A DNA stretch of 64,000 bases from Arthrobacter sp. zg-Y238 (GTDB taxonomy: Bacteria > Actinomycetota > Actinomycetes > Actinomycetales > Micrococcaceae). Positions 24,945 to 34,248 of this stretch are shown in pieces. Location: positions 310,001-374,000 of the forward strand of contig NZ_JANFLU010000010.1 in assembly GCF_024385525.1 (NCBI RefSeq), in the 5' to 3' direction. Position 1 is the first letter of the stretch. Each line of letters starts with the position of its first letter. Below the pieces are notes generated by a model, which ran no database searches, was not told the DNA's origin, and saw only the letters and a program-made list of their open reading frames with translations. The position numbers were made by a program, and so were the translations under genes.

Positions 24945-26837
24945 CTATGGTTTGGCGCTGTATCGGTACAGGAACGCGGCCATCGCGTCGCGGTTGATGG
25001 ACTCCAGCGGGCGGTAGCTCCGGGTGCCGTTGGCTTCGGTCCAGCCGGTGCTGATGCCCTTCTCTGCCAGCCACGCCATTTCCTTGTAGAACTGCTGTCC
25101 CGTGGAGACATCCGCAAACGGAGACTTCGACGGCTGGGCGTACATCGGAGAGCCTGCGGCGCGGTAGAGGAACGCGGCCATCGCGTCGCGGTTGATGGAC
25201 TGCGATGGACGATAGGTCCGGGTGCCGTTGGCTTCGGTCCAGCCGGTGGAAATCCCCTGATCAGCCAGCCAGGCCATTTCCTTGTAGAACTGCTGTCCCG
25301 TGGAGACATCCGCAAACGGAGACTTCGACGGTTGGTTGTACGGCGGAGAGCCTGCGGCGCGGTAGAGGAACGCTGCCATCGCGTCGCGGTTGATGGGCTG
25401 CAGCGGACGATAGGATCGGGTGCCGTTGGCGTCGGTCCAGCCCGTGCTGATGCCCTTCTCGGCCAGCCAGGCCATTTCCTTGTAGAACTGCTGCCCGGTG
25501 GAGACATCCGCAAACGGCGACGTTACCGGCGGCGTGTACGGGTCGGACTTTTTGCTGAAGGTGTTGGTCCATGTGGTGATACCACCCTTGACGAGAAAGT
25601 AGCCGGTAGCTGCCTTTGCGGTCACAGTGACAGTGTCCGTGCCGGGATAGGTACCGGTCGCTATGGTCTTGCCACCCACCTGATAATCGACGCCCTCGAC
25701 GGAGGGAATGGTGTAGGTGTCGTGAGCCGTGCCGTCCTTGTCGGTGAAGACGACAGCCGCCGGGGTGGCCTGCAGCGGGGCCTTACTGAAGGTCTTCACC
25801 CATTTATCAGTCGCACCGGGTGTCAGGACGTAGCCGTCGCCCGCCGGCTTTGCAGTGACAGTGACGGTGCCCGAGCCAGGGTAGGTTCCAGGCTCGTGGG
25901 TCTCCCCGTGGAGTTGGTAATCCACGCCCAACACGCTCGGGATGGTGAAGGTATCCTGAGCCGTGCCGTCCTTGTCGGTGAAGACGACAGGTGCCGGGGT
26001 GGCCTGCAGGGCATTGGGAAAGTCGTGCCACCATGAGGCCCGCCCCAACAACTTATAGCCATCCTCTGCAACGGCAGCCACACGGACCAGTGCGGACGTT
26101 GAGCTATATGTGCCCGCCGATGCAGCAACGTCATCGACGTAGTAATCCACGCCCGTGGTGGTGGGAATCGAATATCGGTGGGCCTGGTCATCAAACGTTG
26201 GTGCCGACGCACGAGTGACGACCGGATAGGGAACGTCCAGTGACGGGCGACCATCAAAGTAATCCTGGGCAGTCCTGTAGGTGCCGGCAGGAGGTGTGTG
26301 GAAGTCAAAAAGGTTGAGCGTGGCCCAGATGTAGCAGTCTTTTGAATTCTGTACGCAGTCGCCAGTCACGGCGATGCCTACACCCATTGTGGTGATTTCC
26401 GGGCGGCTCATATTCTTATTGTGTCCCGGCGACATTTCCCAGCCGAAAACTATCGCCTCACCCGAACCGTTCGAGGTGTATGCAACATTCTCACCGGCAG
26501 CCGTCCATCGGTCCACAACGCGCTCGTCGGTGTAATAACCCGGGTTATGCCACATATCGCGTGCGGATTCCATAGTGTCAGACCAGTCTTCAGCCATTTC
26601 TGAAACGGTGACGTTGAAGGTGAGCGGCTCCAAACCCTTATCGGTGCGGAACTTATTGACATAGTTAAAGGTGTCAACGATGTGCTCTTCATTCTCCAGG
26701 TTCAGCGTGCTCGGCGCGGGGGTGCCGAGCATACTACTTTCAGTCTCCGCAACTGCCGCAGGTGCCCCCGCTATCAGCGCCGAAATACCCATTAGCAGCG
26801 CAACCAAGGCACCAGAAACAATTTTGAAACGAACCAT
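24945..26837 (-). CDS. Secreted CAP-domain protein with beta repeats and three SLH domains
   Basis: A 630-residue surface protein. After a signal peptide (about residues 1-31, ending AVAE) comes a CAP/SCP-PR1 domain (about 50-185: AENVAYTSNG, FGWEMSPGHNKNM, YIWATLNLF). Then follow three copies of a beta-rich repeat of about 75 residues (VVFTDKDGTA..DT.TIPS..GVDYQ), the first degenerate, and three SLH-like modules of 66 residues (SPFADVSTGQQFYKEMAWLA) at the C-terminus that should anchor it to the envelope. The last two repeats of each type are nearly identical. A longer frame exists upstream of the ATG at 26837 but lacks a signal peptide start. Confidence 0.85.
   Translation of the reverse strand: MVRFKIVSGALVALLMGISALIAGAPAAVAETESSMLGTPAPSTLNLENEEHIVDTFNYVNKFRTDKGLEPLTFNVTVSEMAEDWSDTMESARDMWHNPGYYTDERVVDRWTAAGENVAYTSNGSGEAIVFGWEMSPGHNKNMSRPEITTMGVGIAVTGDCVQNSKDCYIWATLNLFDFHTPPAGTYRTAQDYFDGRPSLDVPYPVVTRASAPTFDDQAHRYSIPTTTGVDYYVDDVAASAGTYSSTSALVRVAAVAEDGYKLLGRASWWHDFPNALQATPAPVVFTDKDGTAQDTFTIPSVLGVDYQLHGETHEPGTYPGSGTVTVTAKPAGDGYVLTPGATDKWVKTFSKAPLQATPAAVVFTDKDGTAHDTYTIPSVEGVDYQVGGKTIATGTYPGTDTVTVTAKAATGYFLVKGGITTWTNTFSKKSDPYTPPVTSPFADVSTGQQFYKEMAWLAEKGISTGWTDANGTRSYRPLQPINRDAMAAFLYRAAGSPPYNQPSKSPFADVSTGQQFYKEMAWLADQGISTGWTEANGTRTYRPSQSINRDAMAAFLYRAAGSPMYAQPSKSPFADVSTGQQFYKEMAWLAEKGISTGWTEANGTRSYRPLESINRDAMAAFLYRYSAKP
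24957..25520 (-). repeat. Three tandem SLH-coding repeats with 198-bp period
   Basis: Almost identical DNA blocks recur at about 25078, 25276 and 25474 (TTCCTTGTAGAACTGCTG on the plus strand), 198 bp apart, encoding the three SLH modules. The near-identity at synonymous sites indicates recent duplication or gene conversion, and the array may vary in copy number between strains. Confidence 0.8.
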
Positions 26838-26952
26838 ATTCAGGATGTGTACTTTCCGCGAGACAGGGAAAAGGCAAGAGACTTTTCTGGAGTGTACTAC
26901 ACGGTTTGCTACAGATATCCCGCCCATGGAAGCGGTGAATATATCCGCCCAA

Positions 26953-28047
26953 TTACAGCATCAAACCGAATTCCAGCCGGCCGTGCCGGACCCCGTTGAC
27001 CTGCACCTCCAGGGCATGCGTGCCCGCATAGTGCCGCCGGGTGGTCATCTGCCGGAAGCCATGCCGGCCGCGCAACAGTCGGGACTCCCCCGGCTCCAGG
27101 GACACCGTGGTCAGCTTGAAGACCTTTTCCGCCGTGGACCCGTTCGCCTTGACGTAATGGACCGCGTAATCAACCGACAGCCGGGCCGGAGCGTCGCCGG
27201 TATTGGTCAGGACAAAGTCGAAGCCCAGCTCGCCGGGCAGCTGCAGGATGGACGCTTCCGCCCGGAGCTCGGTTACGCTCACCTCGGCCGGAGTGAAACC
27301 CATCAGCTCGAGCGCACCGGGATTTCCCTTCTTCACCAGGGTGCGAAGGCTCCGCCGAACCACCCAGGCGCTGCCAGGAGTTCCCGTCTGCTGCCAGCGC
27401 GCGGCTGCCTCAAGCACGAGCTCGGGTGCGTGCCGCGCGAGGTCGTTGGCGTGGTTGGCGACGGACCGGCGCACGTATTCGGACTCGTCGTTGTGCATCG
27501 CATCCAGCAGCGGCAGCGTGGCCCCTGACGTAGCGAGCAGCATCGGCACCCGGACGGCCCACGGCAGGTAGGGCCGGGTTCCCTCACTGGCCAGCCGGCG
27601 TACGTGTTCGTCGGGGTGGTCGGTCCAGGTGCGGATGATCGCCAAAGCGCGCTCGTGATCGGCTTTCAGCAGCCGCCGGATGGCGAACTCGCTGGTCAGC
27701 CCCGGGGTCAGTTCCGCGAGCAGTGCCACAGCGTCGTCGAAGGCCGGGGTGCCGCCGTCGGCCAGTGCCAAGGTGACGGCAGCCTCGGTGACCGGCCACA
27801 GAGCCCAACCGGTGAAGGTCGGATCGTCCAGCGCGGCGCGGAACGCAACCGCGGCGGCCGGATAGGTGCCCAGCGCGTTAACGAGGGCGTGCGCGACGGC
27901 GTCGGTGCGGCCGCGCAGCGACAACGGTTCCAGCCGGGTCCGGGTGTCCAGCAGTTCGTCCCAATTGATACCGGGCTCCGCGCCGACCAACGCATCGTGC
28001 AGGGTCTTGACCTCGTTCGGCCCCAGCAGGTCATCCATCGCGCCCAT
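26953..28047 (-). CDS. DNA alkylation repair protein (AlkD-like HEAT repeats)
   Basis: A 364-residue protein. The first 250 residues are alpha-helical HEAT-like repeats with the AlkD pattern (RRLLKADHERALAIIRTW, DEHVRRLASEGTRPYLPW, YVRRSVANHANDLARHAP), followed by a C-terminal beta-sandwich-like domain (about 255-364) common in actinobacterial members. Characterised AlkD proteins excise bulky or charged alkylated purines without base flipping. GGGGGGAA lies 6 nt before the ATG at 28047. It is 79 nt downstream of the SDR gene, so it may be in the same transcript. Confidence 0.85.
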   Translation of the reverse strand: MGAMDDLLGPNEVKTLHDALVGAEPGINWDELLDTRTRLEPLSLRGRTDAVAHALVNALGTYPAAAVAFRAALDDPTFTGWALWPVTEAAVTLALADGGTPAFDDAVALLAELTPGLTSEFAIRRLLKADHERALAIIRTWTDHPDEHVRRLASEGTRPYLPWAVRVPMLLATSGATLPLLDAMHNDESEYVRRSVANHANDLARHAPELVLEAAARWQQTGTPGSAWVVRRSLRTLVKKGNPGALELMGFTPAEVSVTELRAEASILQLPGELGFDFVLTNTGDAPARLSVDYAVHYVKANGSTAEKVFKLTTVSLEPGESRLLRGRHGFRQMTTRRHYAGTHALEVQVNGVRHGRLEFGLML

Positions 28048-28126
28048 GATGTTCCCCCCGTTCCGGCTTGCTTCAATACCCTCATCGGGCGAAGCCAGCT
28101 TATCGGAACCGTAAAACGCTGAACGC

Positions 28127-28981
28127 TCAGGCCTCGTCGTAGCCCAGATGGCTGGACAGGTCCCGGTTTGCGGCAGCCCACTCCTGCAGCAGCCCGGCCC
28201 GGGCTTCGAAGGCTTCGACCGCGTCGGCTCCGGCCGGGAACCGCAGCGGCGGGTCGTCGGATTCCGCCAGGCGAATCAGGGCATCGGCGAGCTTGGCCGG
28301 GTCGCCGCTCTGCCTCCCGTCCATGCTCCGCCACGCTTCAACGGTTTGCCGGTTGCGCTCTGCATAGTCCGGAATGGTGGATTCGGCGTAGCGCGTGGAT
28401 GCCGGGGTGAGCAGCTCTGTGCGGAAGAATCCCGGCTCCACCAGCATGACGCGGATGCCGAACGGGGCCACTTCCGGGGCCAGGGACTCAGCCCAGCCCT
28501 CCACGCCGAACTTCGAGGCGGCATAGGCGGTCTGGAATTCCCCGCCGGCTAGTCCCGCGGTGGAGGAAATGACGATGACGGTGCCCGAGCGTTGGGACCG
28601 CATGGTCGGAAGTGCTGCGCGGGTAACGTTCAGCGGGCCGAAGAACGTGGTCTCGATCTGGGCGCGGAAGTCCTGCGGCGTCATCTCCTCGAAGAATCCG
28701 GCGTTGAAGTTGCCTGCGTTGTTGACCAGCACATCGATTCGGCCGAACCGGTCAAGCGCTCCCGCGACGGCGGTTTCAGCTTCAGCAGGATCCGTTACAT
28801 CGAGCCGAACTGCCAGGAGACGCTCGTTCTCCCCCACCGCCTGCGTCACCTTGTCCGGGTTGCGGCCGGTGGCGACGACGGCGTGTCCGGCGGCCAATGC
28901 CGCCTGGGCGATGCTGGTTCCCAGGCCGCGGCCGGCGCCGGTGATGAACCAGACCTTCTGCTCAGCGTTCTGCTCACTCAT
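28127..28981 (-). CDS. SDR family oxidoreductase
   Basis: A 284-residue short-chain dehydrogenase of the classical, slightly long type. TGAGRGLG (about residues 14-21) binds NAD(P); VNNAGNF, the catalytic Ser in VISSTAG, and YAASKFGVEG with Tyr/Lys follow. The VEPGFFRTEL motif is typical of the retinol-dehydrogenase-like/AKR-unrelated SDRs found widely in actinobacteria. Its ATG overlaps the DUF1801 stop by 4 nt (28978-28981), so the two genes are coupled. Confidence 0.88.
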   Translation of the reverse strand: MSEQNAEQKVWFITGAGRGLGTSIAQAALAAGHAVVATGRNPDKVTQAVGENERLLAVRLDVTDPAEAETAVAGALDRFGRIDVLVNNAGNFNAGFFEEMTPQDFRAQIETTFFGPLNVTRAALPTMRSQRSGTVIVISSTAGLAGGEFQTAYAASKFGVEGWAESLAPEVAPFGIRVMLVEPGFFRTELLTPASTRYAESTIPDYAERNRQTVEAWRSMDGRQSGDPAKLADALIRLAESDDPPLRFPAGADAVEAFEARAGLLQEWAAANRDLSSHLGYDEA

Positions 28982-29409
28982 GAGTCATCCTTTGGGTCGG
29001 TTCCGCTGCCCGGGGTTTCCGCGGTAACGTGCCGGTAGGACTCGGCAATGATCCCTCCGAGGACATCCAGGTCCACCTTAGCCAGATCCTTGATGTAGAG
29101 GCAGCCCGCACCCGTCGTGTGGTTGCCAAGGCGGGACAGTTGCTCGGCGTATGTGTCCACTCCGTCAGGAAGATATACCGTGGTGGCGCCCTTGCGCGGA
29201 GAAAATGCCGCCGCCCCGGCGTTGCCTTCCCGGCCGCTGGCGTATTTGTAGTGGTAGCTGCCGAAGCCGACAATCGACGGCCCCCACATGGCTGGCTGCT
29301 CGCCCGTGATCCGCGTCATCAGCGCGACCAGGGTCTGGGCGTCGCGGCGGCGAACGGGCGATGCCACACCGTCGATGAAGCTGCTGACGCTGGTGCTGGT
29401 TGCTTCCAT
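28978..29409 (-). CDS. DUF1801 domain protein
   Basis: A 143-residue protein with the DUF1801 pattern: SFIDGVASPVRRRDAQTL, MWGPSIVGFGSYHYKYASG, AAFSPRKGATTVYLP and CLYIKDLAKVDLDVL. The fold is related to YdhG/IF2B-like small domains; no biochemical function is established. GAGGAGG lies 6 nt before the ATG. It heads a two-gene operon with the SDR at 28127. Confidence 0.88.
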   Translation of the reverse strand: MEATSTSVSSFIDGVASPVRRRDAQTLVALMTRITGEQPAMWGPSIVGFGSYHYKYASGREGNAGAAAFSPRKGATTVYLPDGVDTYAEQLSRLGNHTTGAGCLYIKDLAKVDLDVLGGIIAESYRHVTAETPGSGTDPKDDS

Positions 29410-29484
29410 GGTGCGCCTCCTCGTTGCCGGTCCGGCTTCCAGCCTGGACGCCGGACCCGGGTTTAGCTGCCGGCCACGGGTTCT

Positions 29485-30168
29485 TTACCGCGTCCGCGGA
29501 TCAGGCATCATCACTTCCACCTGCGGCTTCTCGTCGCGCTTGGCCTTCCACCAGACGAAGAAGCCGGCAAGAGTGAAGCCGCCGTAGAAGAGGTACATAA
29601 AGGCTGTGGCGTAGTAACCGGCACTGAAGAGCAGCGGCACGCCCACTATGTCTACGGCCACCCAGATGAGCCAGAACTCGACCCACCCCTTGGCCATGCC
29701 GTAAGTGGCCAGCAGCGAACCGACGAAGGTCCAGGCGTCGGCCCACACCGGTTCGTAGGAACCGAGCCGGGCGAAGACCGGTGTCAGGGCAACGGTGCCC
29801 AGCAGCATGATGGTCACCAACCCGATTCGTTCCTTGGTGGAGGCCCACTGCGGGGTCACCGCGCTCTCGCCGTGGGACTTGCTCTGCTGCCAGCGCCGCC
29901 AGCCGTAGATGGACACCGCAATGAACATGATCTGCCGGCCGGCCTGGCCCAGCAGGGTGGCCGTATCGGCCCCGCCGAACATGGAGCCGAGGAAGACGGT
30001 CAGCAGGAGCAGGTTGCCCAGGATGCCGACGGGCCAGGCCCACACTTTACGGCGCATACCGCCGAAGGCGCTGAGCAGCCCGAAGATGTTGCCCACTAGT
30101 TCGCGCACCAGCAGTGAGCTTGAGCCCACCGGAATCTGTGCCTCAAAGAGCCATCGCAGAAAATCCAT
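29485..30168 (-). CDS. ribM: Riboflavin transporter RibM (PnuX), PnuC family
   Basis: A 227-residue membrane protein with about seven helices. PnuC-fold residues are visible: VWAWPVGILGNLLLL, IFIAVSIYGWRRW-like segment, and GWVEFWLIWVAVDIVGVPL. The gene follows an FMN riboswitch by 136 nt, the arrangement of actinobacterial RibM/PnuX riboflavin importers rather than nicotinamide-riboside PnuC. RibM of Streptomyces and Corynebacterium is a facilitator that imports riboflavin without energy coupling. AAGGA lies 7 nt before the ATG. Expression should fall when FMN is plentiful. Confidence 0.9.
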   Translation of the reverse strand: MDFLRWLFEAQIPVGSSSLLVRELVGNIFGLLSAFGGMRRKVWAWPVGILGNLLLLTVFLGSMFGGADTATLLGQAGRQIMFIAVSIYGWRRWQQSKSHGESAVTPQWASTKERIGLVTIMLLGTVALTPVFARLGSYEPVWADAWTFVGSLLATYGMAKGWVEFWLIWVAVDIVGVPLLFSAGYYATAFMYLFYGGFTLAGFFVWWKAKRDEKPQVEVMMPDPRTR

Positions 30169-30238
30169 GTCGTCCTTATCCCTAAGCGGGTGCTCCGGGG
30201 GTACGACAGTACGATGCGTCGCCCGGGTGCGACCGGTC

Positions 30239-30269
30239 CGAGGGGTCACCCCTGCAAAAGGGGACCTCG
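30239..30269 (-). promoter_or_regulatory. Hairpin between FMN aptamer and ribM, likely expression platform
   Basis: Outer arms CGAGG/CCTCG and inner arms AGGGG/CCCCT form an interrupted stem between the aptamer and ribM. There is no T-tract after it, so it may act by translation control or by folding with the aptamer's 3' side. This is inferred from position. Confidence 0.4.
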
Positions 30270-30303
30270 AAGGGTCAGCAAAGCCGGCGGAACAACAAAC
30301 TGC

Positions 30304-30447
30304 ACGTGCTTCTCCCATCCAGACTTTAACTGTCGGTATCGGAATTTCACCGATTCAACCGAACCGCCTCCCCGAGGTTCTCGGATCAGCAGTGCGGGTC
30401 GCGGACTATAACCGCCGGTTCGGAATTACACCGACCCCGGAGCACGT
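30304..30447 (-). promoter_or_regulatory. FMN riboswitch (RFN element)
   Basis: The minus strand carries the conserved RFN blocks in order: CGGGGTCGGTGTAATTCCG, ACCGGCGGTTATAGTCCGCG, the variable stem, GGTGAAATTCCGATACCGAC and AGTCTGGATGGGAGAAG. The closing P1 stem is ACGTGCT (30447-30441) with AGCACGT (30310-30304). It binds FMN and should repress ribM downstream. The 5' end is only 10 nt after the rpe stop, so the RNA is made either by read-through from the rpe operon or from a promoter inside rpe. Confidence 0.95.
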
Positions 30448-30457
30448 TTGTTGCTAG

Positions 30458-31126
30458 CTATTCTTGCACAGCCGCTTCGGCAGATGCGCGCAATTTGCGG
30501 ATAGCGTCATTGGGATCACCAGCGCCGTACACGGCCGAGCCGGCCACGAACACATTCGCGCCGGCCTCGGCTGCCCGTTCGATGGTCTCCGGGGAGATTC
30601 CACCGTCTACCTGGATAGCCAGCGGCAGCCCGGAGCCGCGGACGGCCTCGGCGGCCCGCCGGATCTTGGGCAGCGTCACGTCGAGGAACTTCTGTCCACC
30701 GAAGCCCGGCTCCACCGTCATGATCAGCAGCATGTCCAGCTCGGACAGCATGTCCAGGTACGGCTCCACCGGGGTCGCCGGGCGCAGGGCCATGCCGGCC
30801 TTCGCGCCGCGCTCCCGCAGGTCGCGGGCGAGCTTGATCGGCGCCGTCGACGCTTCTACATGGAAGGTCACGGACGCGAGGCCGGCCTCGGCGTACAGCG
30901 GCGCCCAGCGGTCGACGTCGGCGATCATCAGGTGCGCGTCCAGCGGCAGTGCGGACACCTGCTGGATCCGTTCCACCACGGGCAGCCCGATGGTCAGGTT
31001 CGGGACGAAGTGGTTGTCCATCACGTCCACGTGCACGGCGTCCGCGGCGCTGATCCGCTGGAGCTCGGCTTCGAGGTTCACGAAGTCAGCCGAGAGGATG
31101 CTCGGGTTGATGCAGCACTTGCTCAC
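30458..31126 (-). CDS. rpe: Ribulose-phosphate 3-epimerase
   Basis: A 222-residue TIM-barrel enzyme of the pentose phosphate pathway interconverting ribulose 5-phosphate and xylulose 5-phosphate. Signatures: [10 protein letters not shown] (catalytic Ser/Asp region), [17 protein letters not shown] (metal His/Asp), [20 protein letters not shown] and [10 protein letters not shown]. The GTG start at 31126 has AGGAGAAC, which overlaps the rsmB stop region, so it is co-transcribed with def-fmt-rsmB. Context with formylation and rRNA-modification genes is the usual actinobacterial order. Confidence 0.96.
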   Translation of the reverse strand: MSKCCINPSILSADFVNLEAELQRISAADAVHVDVMDNHFVPNLTIGLPVVERIQQVSALPLDAHLMIADVDRWAPLYAEAGLASVTFHVEASTAPIKLARDLRERGAKAGMALRPATPVEPYLDMLSELDMLLIMTVEPGFGGQKFLDVTLPKIRRAAEAVRGSGLPLAIQVDGGISPETIERAAEAGANVFVAGSAVYGAGDPNDAIRKLRASAEAAVQE

Positions 31127-31136
31127 GAAGGTTCTC

Positions 31137-32639
31137 CTAGATTTTGCGGCGGATCAGCGCCAGGAACATGGCGTCGGTGGCGTGGATGTGCGGCCACAGC
31201 TGGGCAGTGGACTCGTGGCCGGCTTCCAGCGCACCGGGCAGGCTGACGGCGTCCAGCGCGGCGCCGGCGTCGAGCAGTTCCAGGTCGTTGCGCTTGCGCA
31301 TCACGTCGGCGACGACGGCGGTGGTTTCCGCAGGGTGCGGGGAACACGTTACGTAGGCCACCACTCCCCCGGGTTTTACCGCGTCCACGGCGGTGGTGAG
31401 CAGCTCGCGCTGCAGGATACCGAGTTCGCCGACGTCGGTGGGCTTGCGACGCCAGCGGGACTCCGGGCGGCGGCGCAGCGCGCCCAGGCCGGTGCAGGGC
31501 GCGTCGACGAGGATCCGGTCGAAGGTCTCCGGGTAGTCCTCGGCGATGGTGCGGCCGTCTCCGGTCCGTACGTTCCAGGTTTCCCCGGGCACGGCGTCAA
31601 GGGCCTGGCGGACCAGCTGCGCGCGGTGCGGGGCGGGCTCGTTGGCCAGCAGCACGGCACCGGATTCGTGCGCGAGGGCGGCGAGCAGCGCCGCCTTGCC
31701 ACCGGGGCCGGCGCACATGTCCAGCCACTTTTCGACGCCGTCTTCATCGACGGACGCGCCGCCGAGGTCCAGTTCGGCCAGGGCACGGGCGACCAGCTGG
31801 GAGCCGGCGTCCTGCACCCGGGTGGTGCCGGCGCGGACCGAGTCCAGCCGGCCGACGTCGCCGGCGGAGAACAGTGCGGAGTCCTTCACGAGCTCGCCGT
31901 CGGTTGCTCCGGCGGCGCGGGCCTCATCGAGGTCGCCGAGGCCGGGCAGGGCGACCAGATTCACCACGGGAGCGTCGTTGTCGGCACGCAGCAGGTCGGT
32001 GATCTCGTCGACGCTGCGTCCGTGGGCCACCAATGACTGGCGCAGGGCCCGGACAATCCACTCCGGGTGCGAGTGCTCAATGGCGGAGCGCTTAACGGCG
32101 TCGGTTTCGCCTTCGGTAAGGATCTCCACCCACTCGTCCAGGCTGCGGGCGGACACCTTGCGCAGCACCGCGTTGATCAGTGCCGACGGGCCGGCCCCGA
32201 TGACGGCACGGGCCAGGCCCACAGTCTGGTCGAGGGCGGCATGCGCAGGAACGCGCATGGCCAGCAGCTGATGGGTGCCGATGCGCAGGGCGTCCAGGAC
32301 AGCGGGGTCCAGGCGTTCCAGCGGGCGGTCCACGCACTTGGCGAGGATGGCGTCATACGTGCCCTGGCCGCGCAGGGCGCCGTAGGCCAGTTCGGTGGCG
32401 AAGCCGGCATCGCGCTTGTCCAACCGGTGCTTGCGGATGCTTTTCGGCAGCACGAGGTTGGCGTAGGCATCCTCGCCGGAGACGGCGCGCAGCACTTCAA
32501 AGGCGACCAGCCGGGCCGGATCGGCTGCGCGGGTGCGCTGGCCGGGGGCGGCGGCGGTGCGGGTCTTCACGGCGGCGCGGCGGCGTTCGTGGCCCTTGTC
32601 GTTACGGTGTTTGTTGGGCTGGTCGGGCTGGGGGGTCAT
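31137..32639 (-). CDS. rsmB: 16S rRNA (cytosine-967-C5)-methyltransferase
   Basis: A 500-residue rRNA methyltransferase. A basic N-terminal extension (about residues 1-40) precedes a NusB-like RNA-binding domain (about 40-180) and a class-I SAM domain with [13 protein letters not shown]. Two catalytic cysteines are seen, DAPCTGLG and YVTCSPHP, the latter in the TCS motif. It overlaps fmt by 4 nt (32636-32639) and continues into rpe. Confidence 0.95.
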   Translation of the reverse strand: MTPQPDQPNKHRNDKGHERRRAAVKTRTAAAPGQRTRAADPARLVAFEVLRAVSGEDAYANLVLPKSIRKHRLDKRDAGFATELAYGALRGQGTYDAILAKCVDRPLERLDPAVLDALRIGTHQLLAMRVPAHAALDQTVGLARAVIGAGPSALINAVLRKVSARSLDEWVEILTEGETDAVKRSAIEHSHPEWIVRALRQSLVAHGRSVDEITDLLRADNDAPVVNLVALPGLGDLDEARAAGATDGELVKDSALFSAGDVGRLDSVRAGTTRVQDAGSQLVARALAELDLGGASVDEDGVEKWLDMCAGPGGKAALLAALAHESGAVLLANEPAPHRAQLVRQALDAVPGETWNVRTGDGRTIAEDYPETFDRILVDAPCTGLGALRRRPESRWRRKPTDVGELGILQRELLTTAVDAVKPGGVVAYVTCSPHPAETTAVVADVMRKRNDLELLDAGAALDAVSLPGALEAGHESTAQLWPHIHATDAMFLALIRRKI

Positions 32640-33577
32640 TCGAAGACCACGTCCTCACGGTTGGCGAGGCCGCGGGCCCAGTCGGCCCCCGGCATCATTT
32701 TCTTGCCTGCGGGCTGGACACGCAGCAGTTCGAGTCCGTGCGAGCCGGTGCCCACGACGGCGGCGGCGTCCCCGCCGCCGGTGAAGCGAACCTGGCCGGG
32801 GCGCAGGTCGGTGACGTCGGAGCGCAGTCTGGCCGCGCCGATCTTGAACCGGGCGCCGTCCCAGGTGGTCCACGCGCCGGGTTCGGGAGTGACGCCGTTG
32901 ATGCGGCGGCGGATAGCCAGGGCCGGCTGCTGCCAGTCCACACGGGCATCGTCGATGCTGAGCTTGGGTGCCAGGGTGATGTCACCCTGCTGCGGCACCG
33001 GTACGGCCGCGCCGGCGTCGACCGCGCTGAGTGTCTGGGCCAGCAAGACGGCACCGGAATGCGAGAGGCGTTCGAGCAGGTCACCGCTGGTGTCCTCGGG
33101 CCGCACCGTTTCCGTGAGTGTGCCGTAGACCGGGCCGGTGTCCAGCCCGGTTTCGAGCAGGAAGGTCGACGCGCCGGTGATGTCGTCACCGGCAATCACG
33201 GCGTGCTGCACGGGGGCGGCGCCGCGCCAGGCGGGCAGCAGCGAGAAGTGCAGGTTGATCCAGCCGTGCTTCGGCACGGTGAGGGCGCGGGCCGGAACGA
33301 GTGCGCCGTACGCAACGATCGCGGCGACGTCGGGTTCCAAGGCGGCAATGGCCGCGATGGCTTCGTCGTCCACCTTCGACGCGCGGATTACGGGCAGGCC
33401 CAGTTCCTCGGCGCGGGCGGCGACCGGGGAGGGCGTCAGGACCTTCTTGCGGCCCAGCGGGGCATCGGGGCGGGTAAGGACGCCGACGACGTCGAATCCG
33501 GCGTCAACCAAGGCGTCCAGGGACGGCACGGCCACGGAGGGTGTGCCGGCAAACAGGACGCGAAGTGCCGCGGTCAC
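32636..33577 (-). CDS. fmt: Methionyl-tRNA formyltransferase
   Basis: A 313-residue enzyme formylating initiator Met-tRNA. The folate-site motif NLHFSLLPAWRGAAPVQ (about residues 107-123) holds the catalytic Asn/His, and the catalytic Asp lies in ETGLDTGPVY. The C-terminal OB-like tRNA-binding domain starts near 205. The start is GTG directly after the def stop codon TAG (33578-33580), with GGAG inside def, so the two are coupled. Confidence 0.96.
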   Translation of the reverse strand: MTAALRVLFAGTPSVAVPSLDALVDAGFDVVGVLTRPDAPLGRKKVLTPSPVAARAEELGLPVIRASKVDDEAIAAIAALEPDVAAIVAYGALVPARALTVPKHGWINLHFSLLPAWRGAAPVQHAVIAGDDITGASTFLLETGLDTGPVYGTLTETVRPEDTSGDLLERLSHSGAVLLAQTLSAVDAGAAVPVPQQGDITLAPKLSIDDARVDWQQPALAIRRRINGVTPEPGAWTTWDGARFKIGAARLRSDVTDLRPGQVRFTGGGDAAAVVGTGSHGLELLRVQPAGKKMMPGADWARGLANREDVVFE

Positions 33578-34174
33578 CTAGGCTCCGGCCTGGGTGCCGA
33601 ACGTACCCTTGGCCGCCTGGCCGAAGGTACCGAAGCTGGAGCCCACGCTTTGGGCACGCTGCGCTGCGGTACGGTCCGCGATCGCGTCGTACTCGCGCTG
33701 CCGGATGGCCCGGAGTGCTTCCTTGCGCTGCTCGCCTTCGAGCCGGTCGATATAGAGAGCGCCGTTCAGGTGGTCCGTTTCGTGCTGGAAGCAGCGGGCC
33801 AGCATCCCTTCGCCCTCGATACTGATCGGGTTGCCGTGCAGGTCCTGGCCGGAGACGCGGGCCCAGCGGAAGCGCGGTGTCTGGTAGCCAAGCCCGGGGA
33901 TGGACAGGCAGCCCTCCAGATGGTCCGGCTGGAGGTCGTCGCTCAGTTCCAGGACGGGATTGACCACATGCCCGGCCTGGCCGTCCACACGGTAGGTGAA
34001 GACCCGCAGGCTGACGCCGACCTGGGGTGCTGCCAGCCCGGCACCTTCGACGTCCTCCATGGTTTCCTCCATGTCCGCTACCAGCTTCGCCAGTTCGGGG
34101 CCGAAGTCGGTCACGTCTTCGGCGCGGGTCCGCAGGACCGGGTCGCCGAGCGTGCGGATAGTCAGGATGGCCAT
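33578..34174 (-). CDS. def: Peptide deformylase
   Basis: A 198-residue metallopeptidase that removes the formyl group from new proteins. The three motifs are GAGLAAPQVG (about residues 44-53), EGCLSIPG (Cys ligand) and QHETDHLNG (HExxH). The C-terminus extends about 30 residues past the core with Gly/Phe-rich sequence, as in other Micrococcaceae. AAGGAAC precedes the ATG at 34174. It pairs functionally with fmt, the next gene. Confidence 0.96.
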   Translation of the reverse strand: MAILTIRTLGDPVLRTRAEDVTDFGPELAKLVADMEETMEDVEGAGLAAPQVGVSLRVFTYRVDGQAGHVVNPVLELSDDLQPDHLEGCLSIPGLGYQTPRFRWARVSGQDLHGNPISIEGEGMLARCFQHETDHLNGALYIDRLEGEQRKEALRAIRQREYDAIADRTAAQRAQSVGSSFGTFGQAAKGTFGTQAGA

Positions 34175-34248
34175 CGGGGGTTTGTTCCTTACTCTTGCTG
34201 CAGGGGATCGGAATCCAGTCTAGTTGGCTCCGCCGCCCGCCGGGACGC

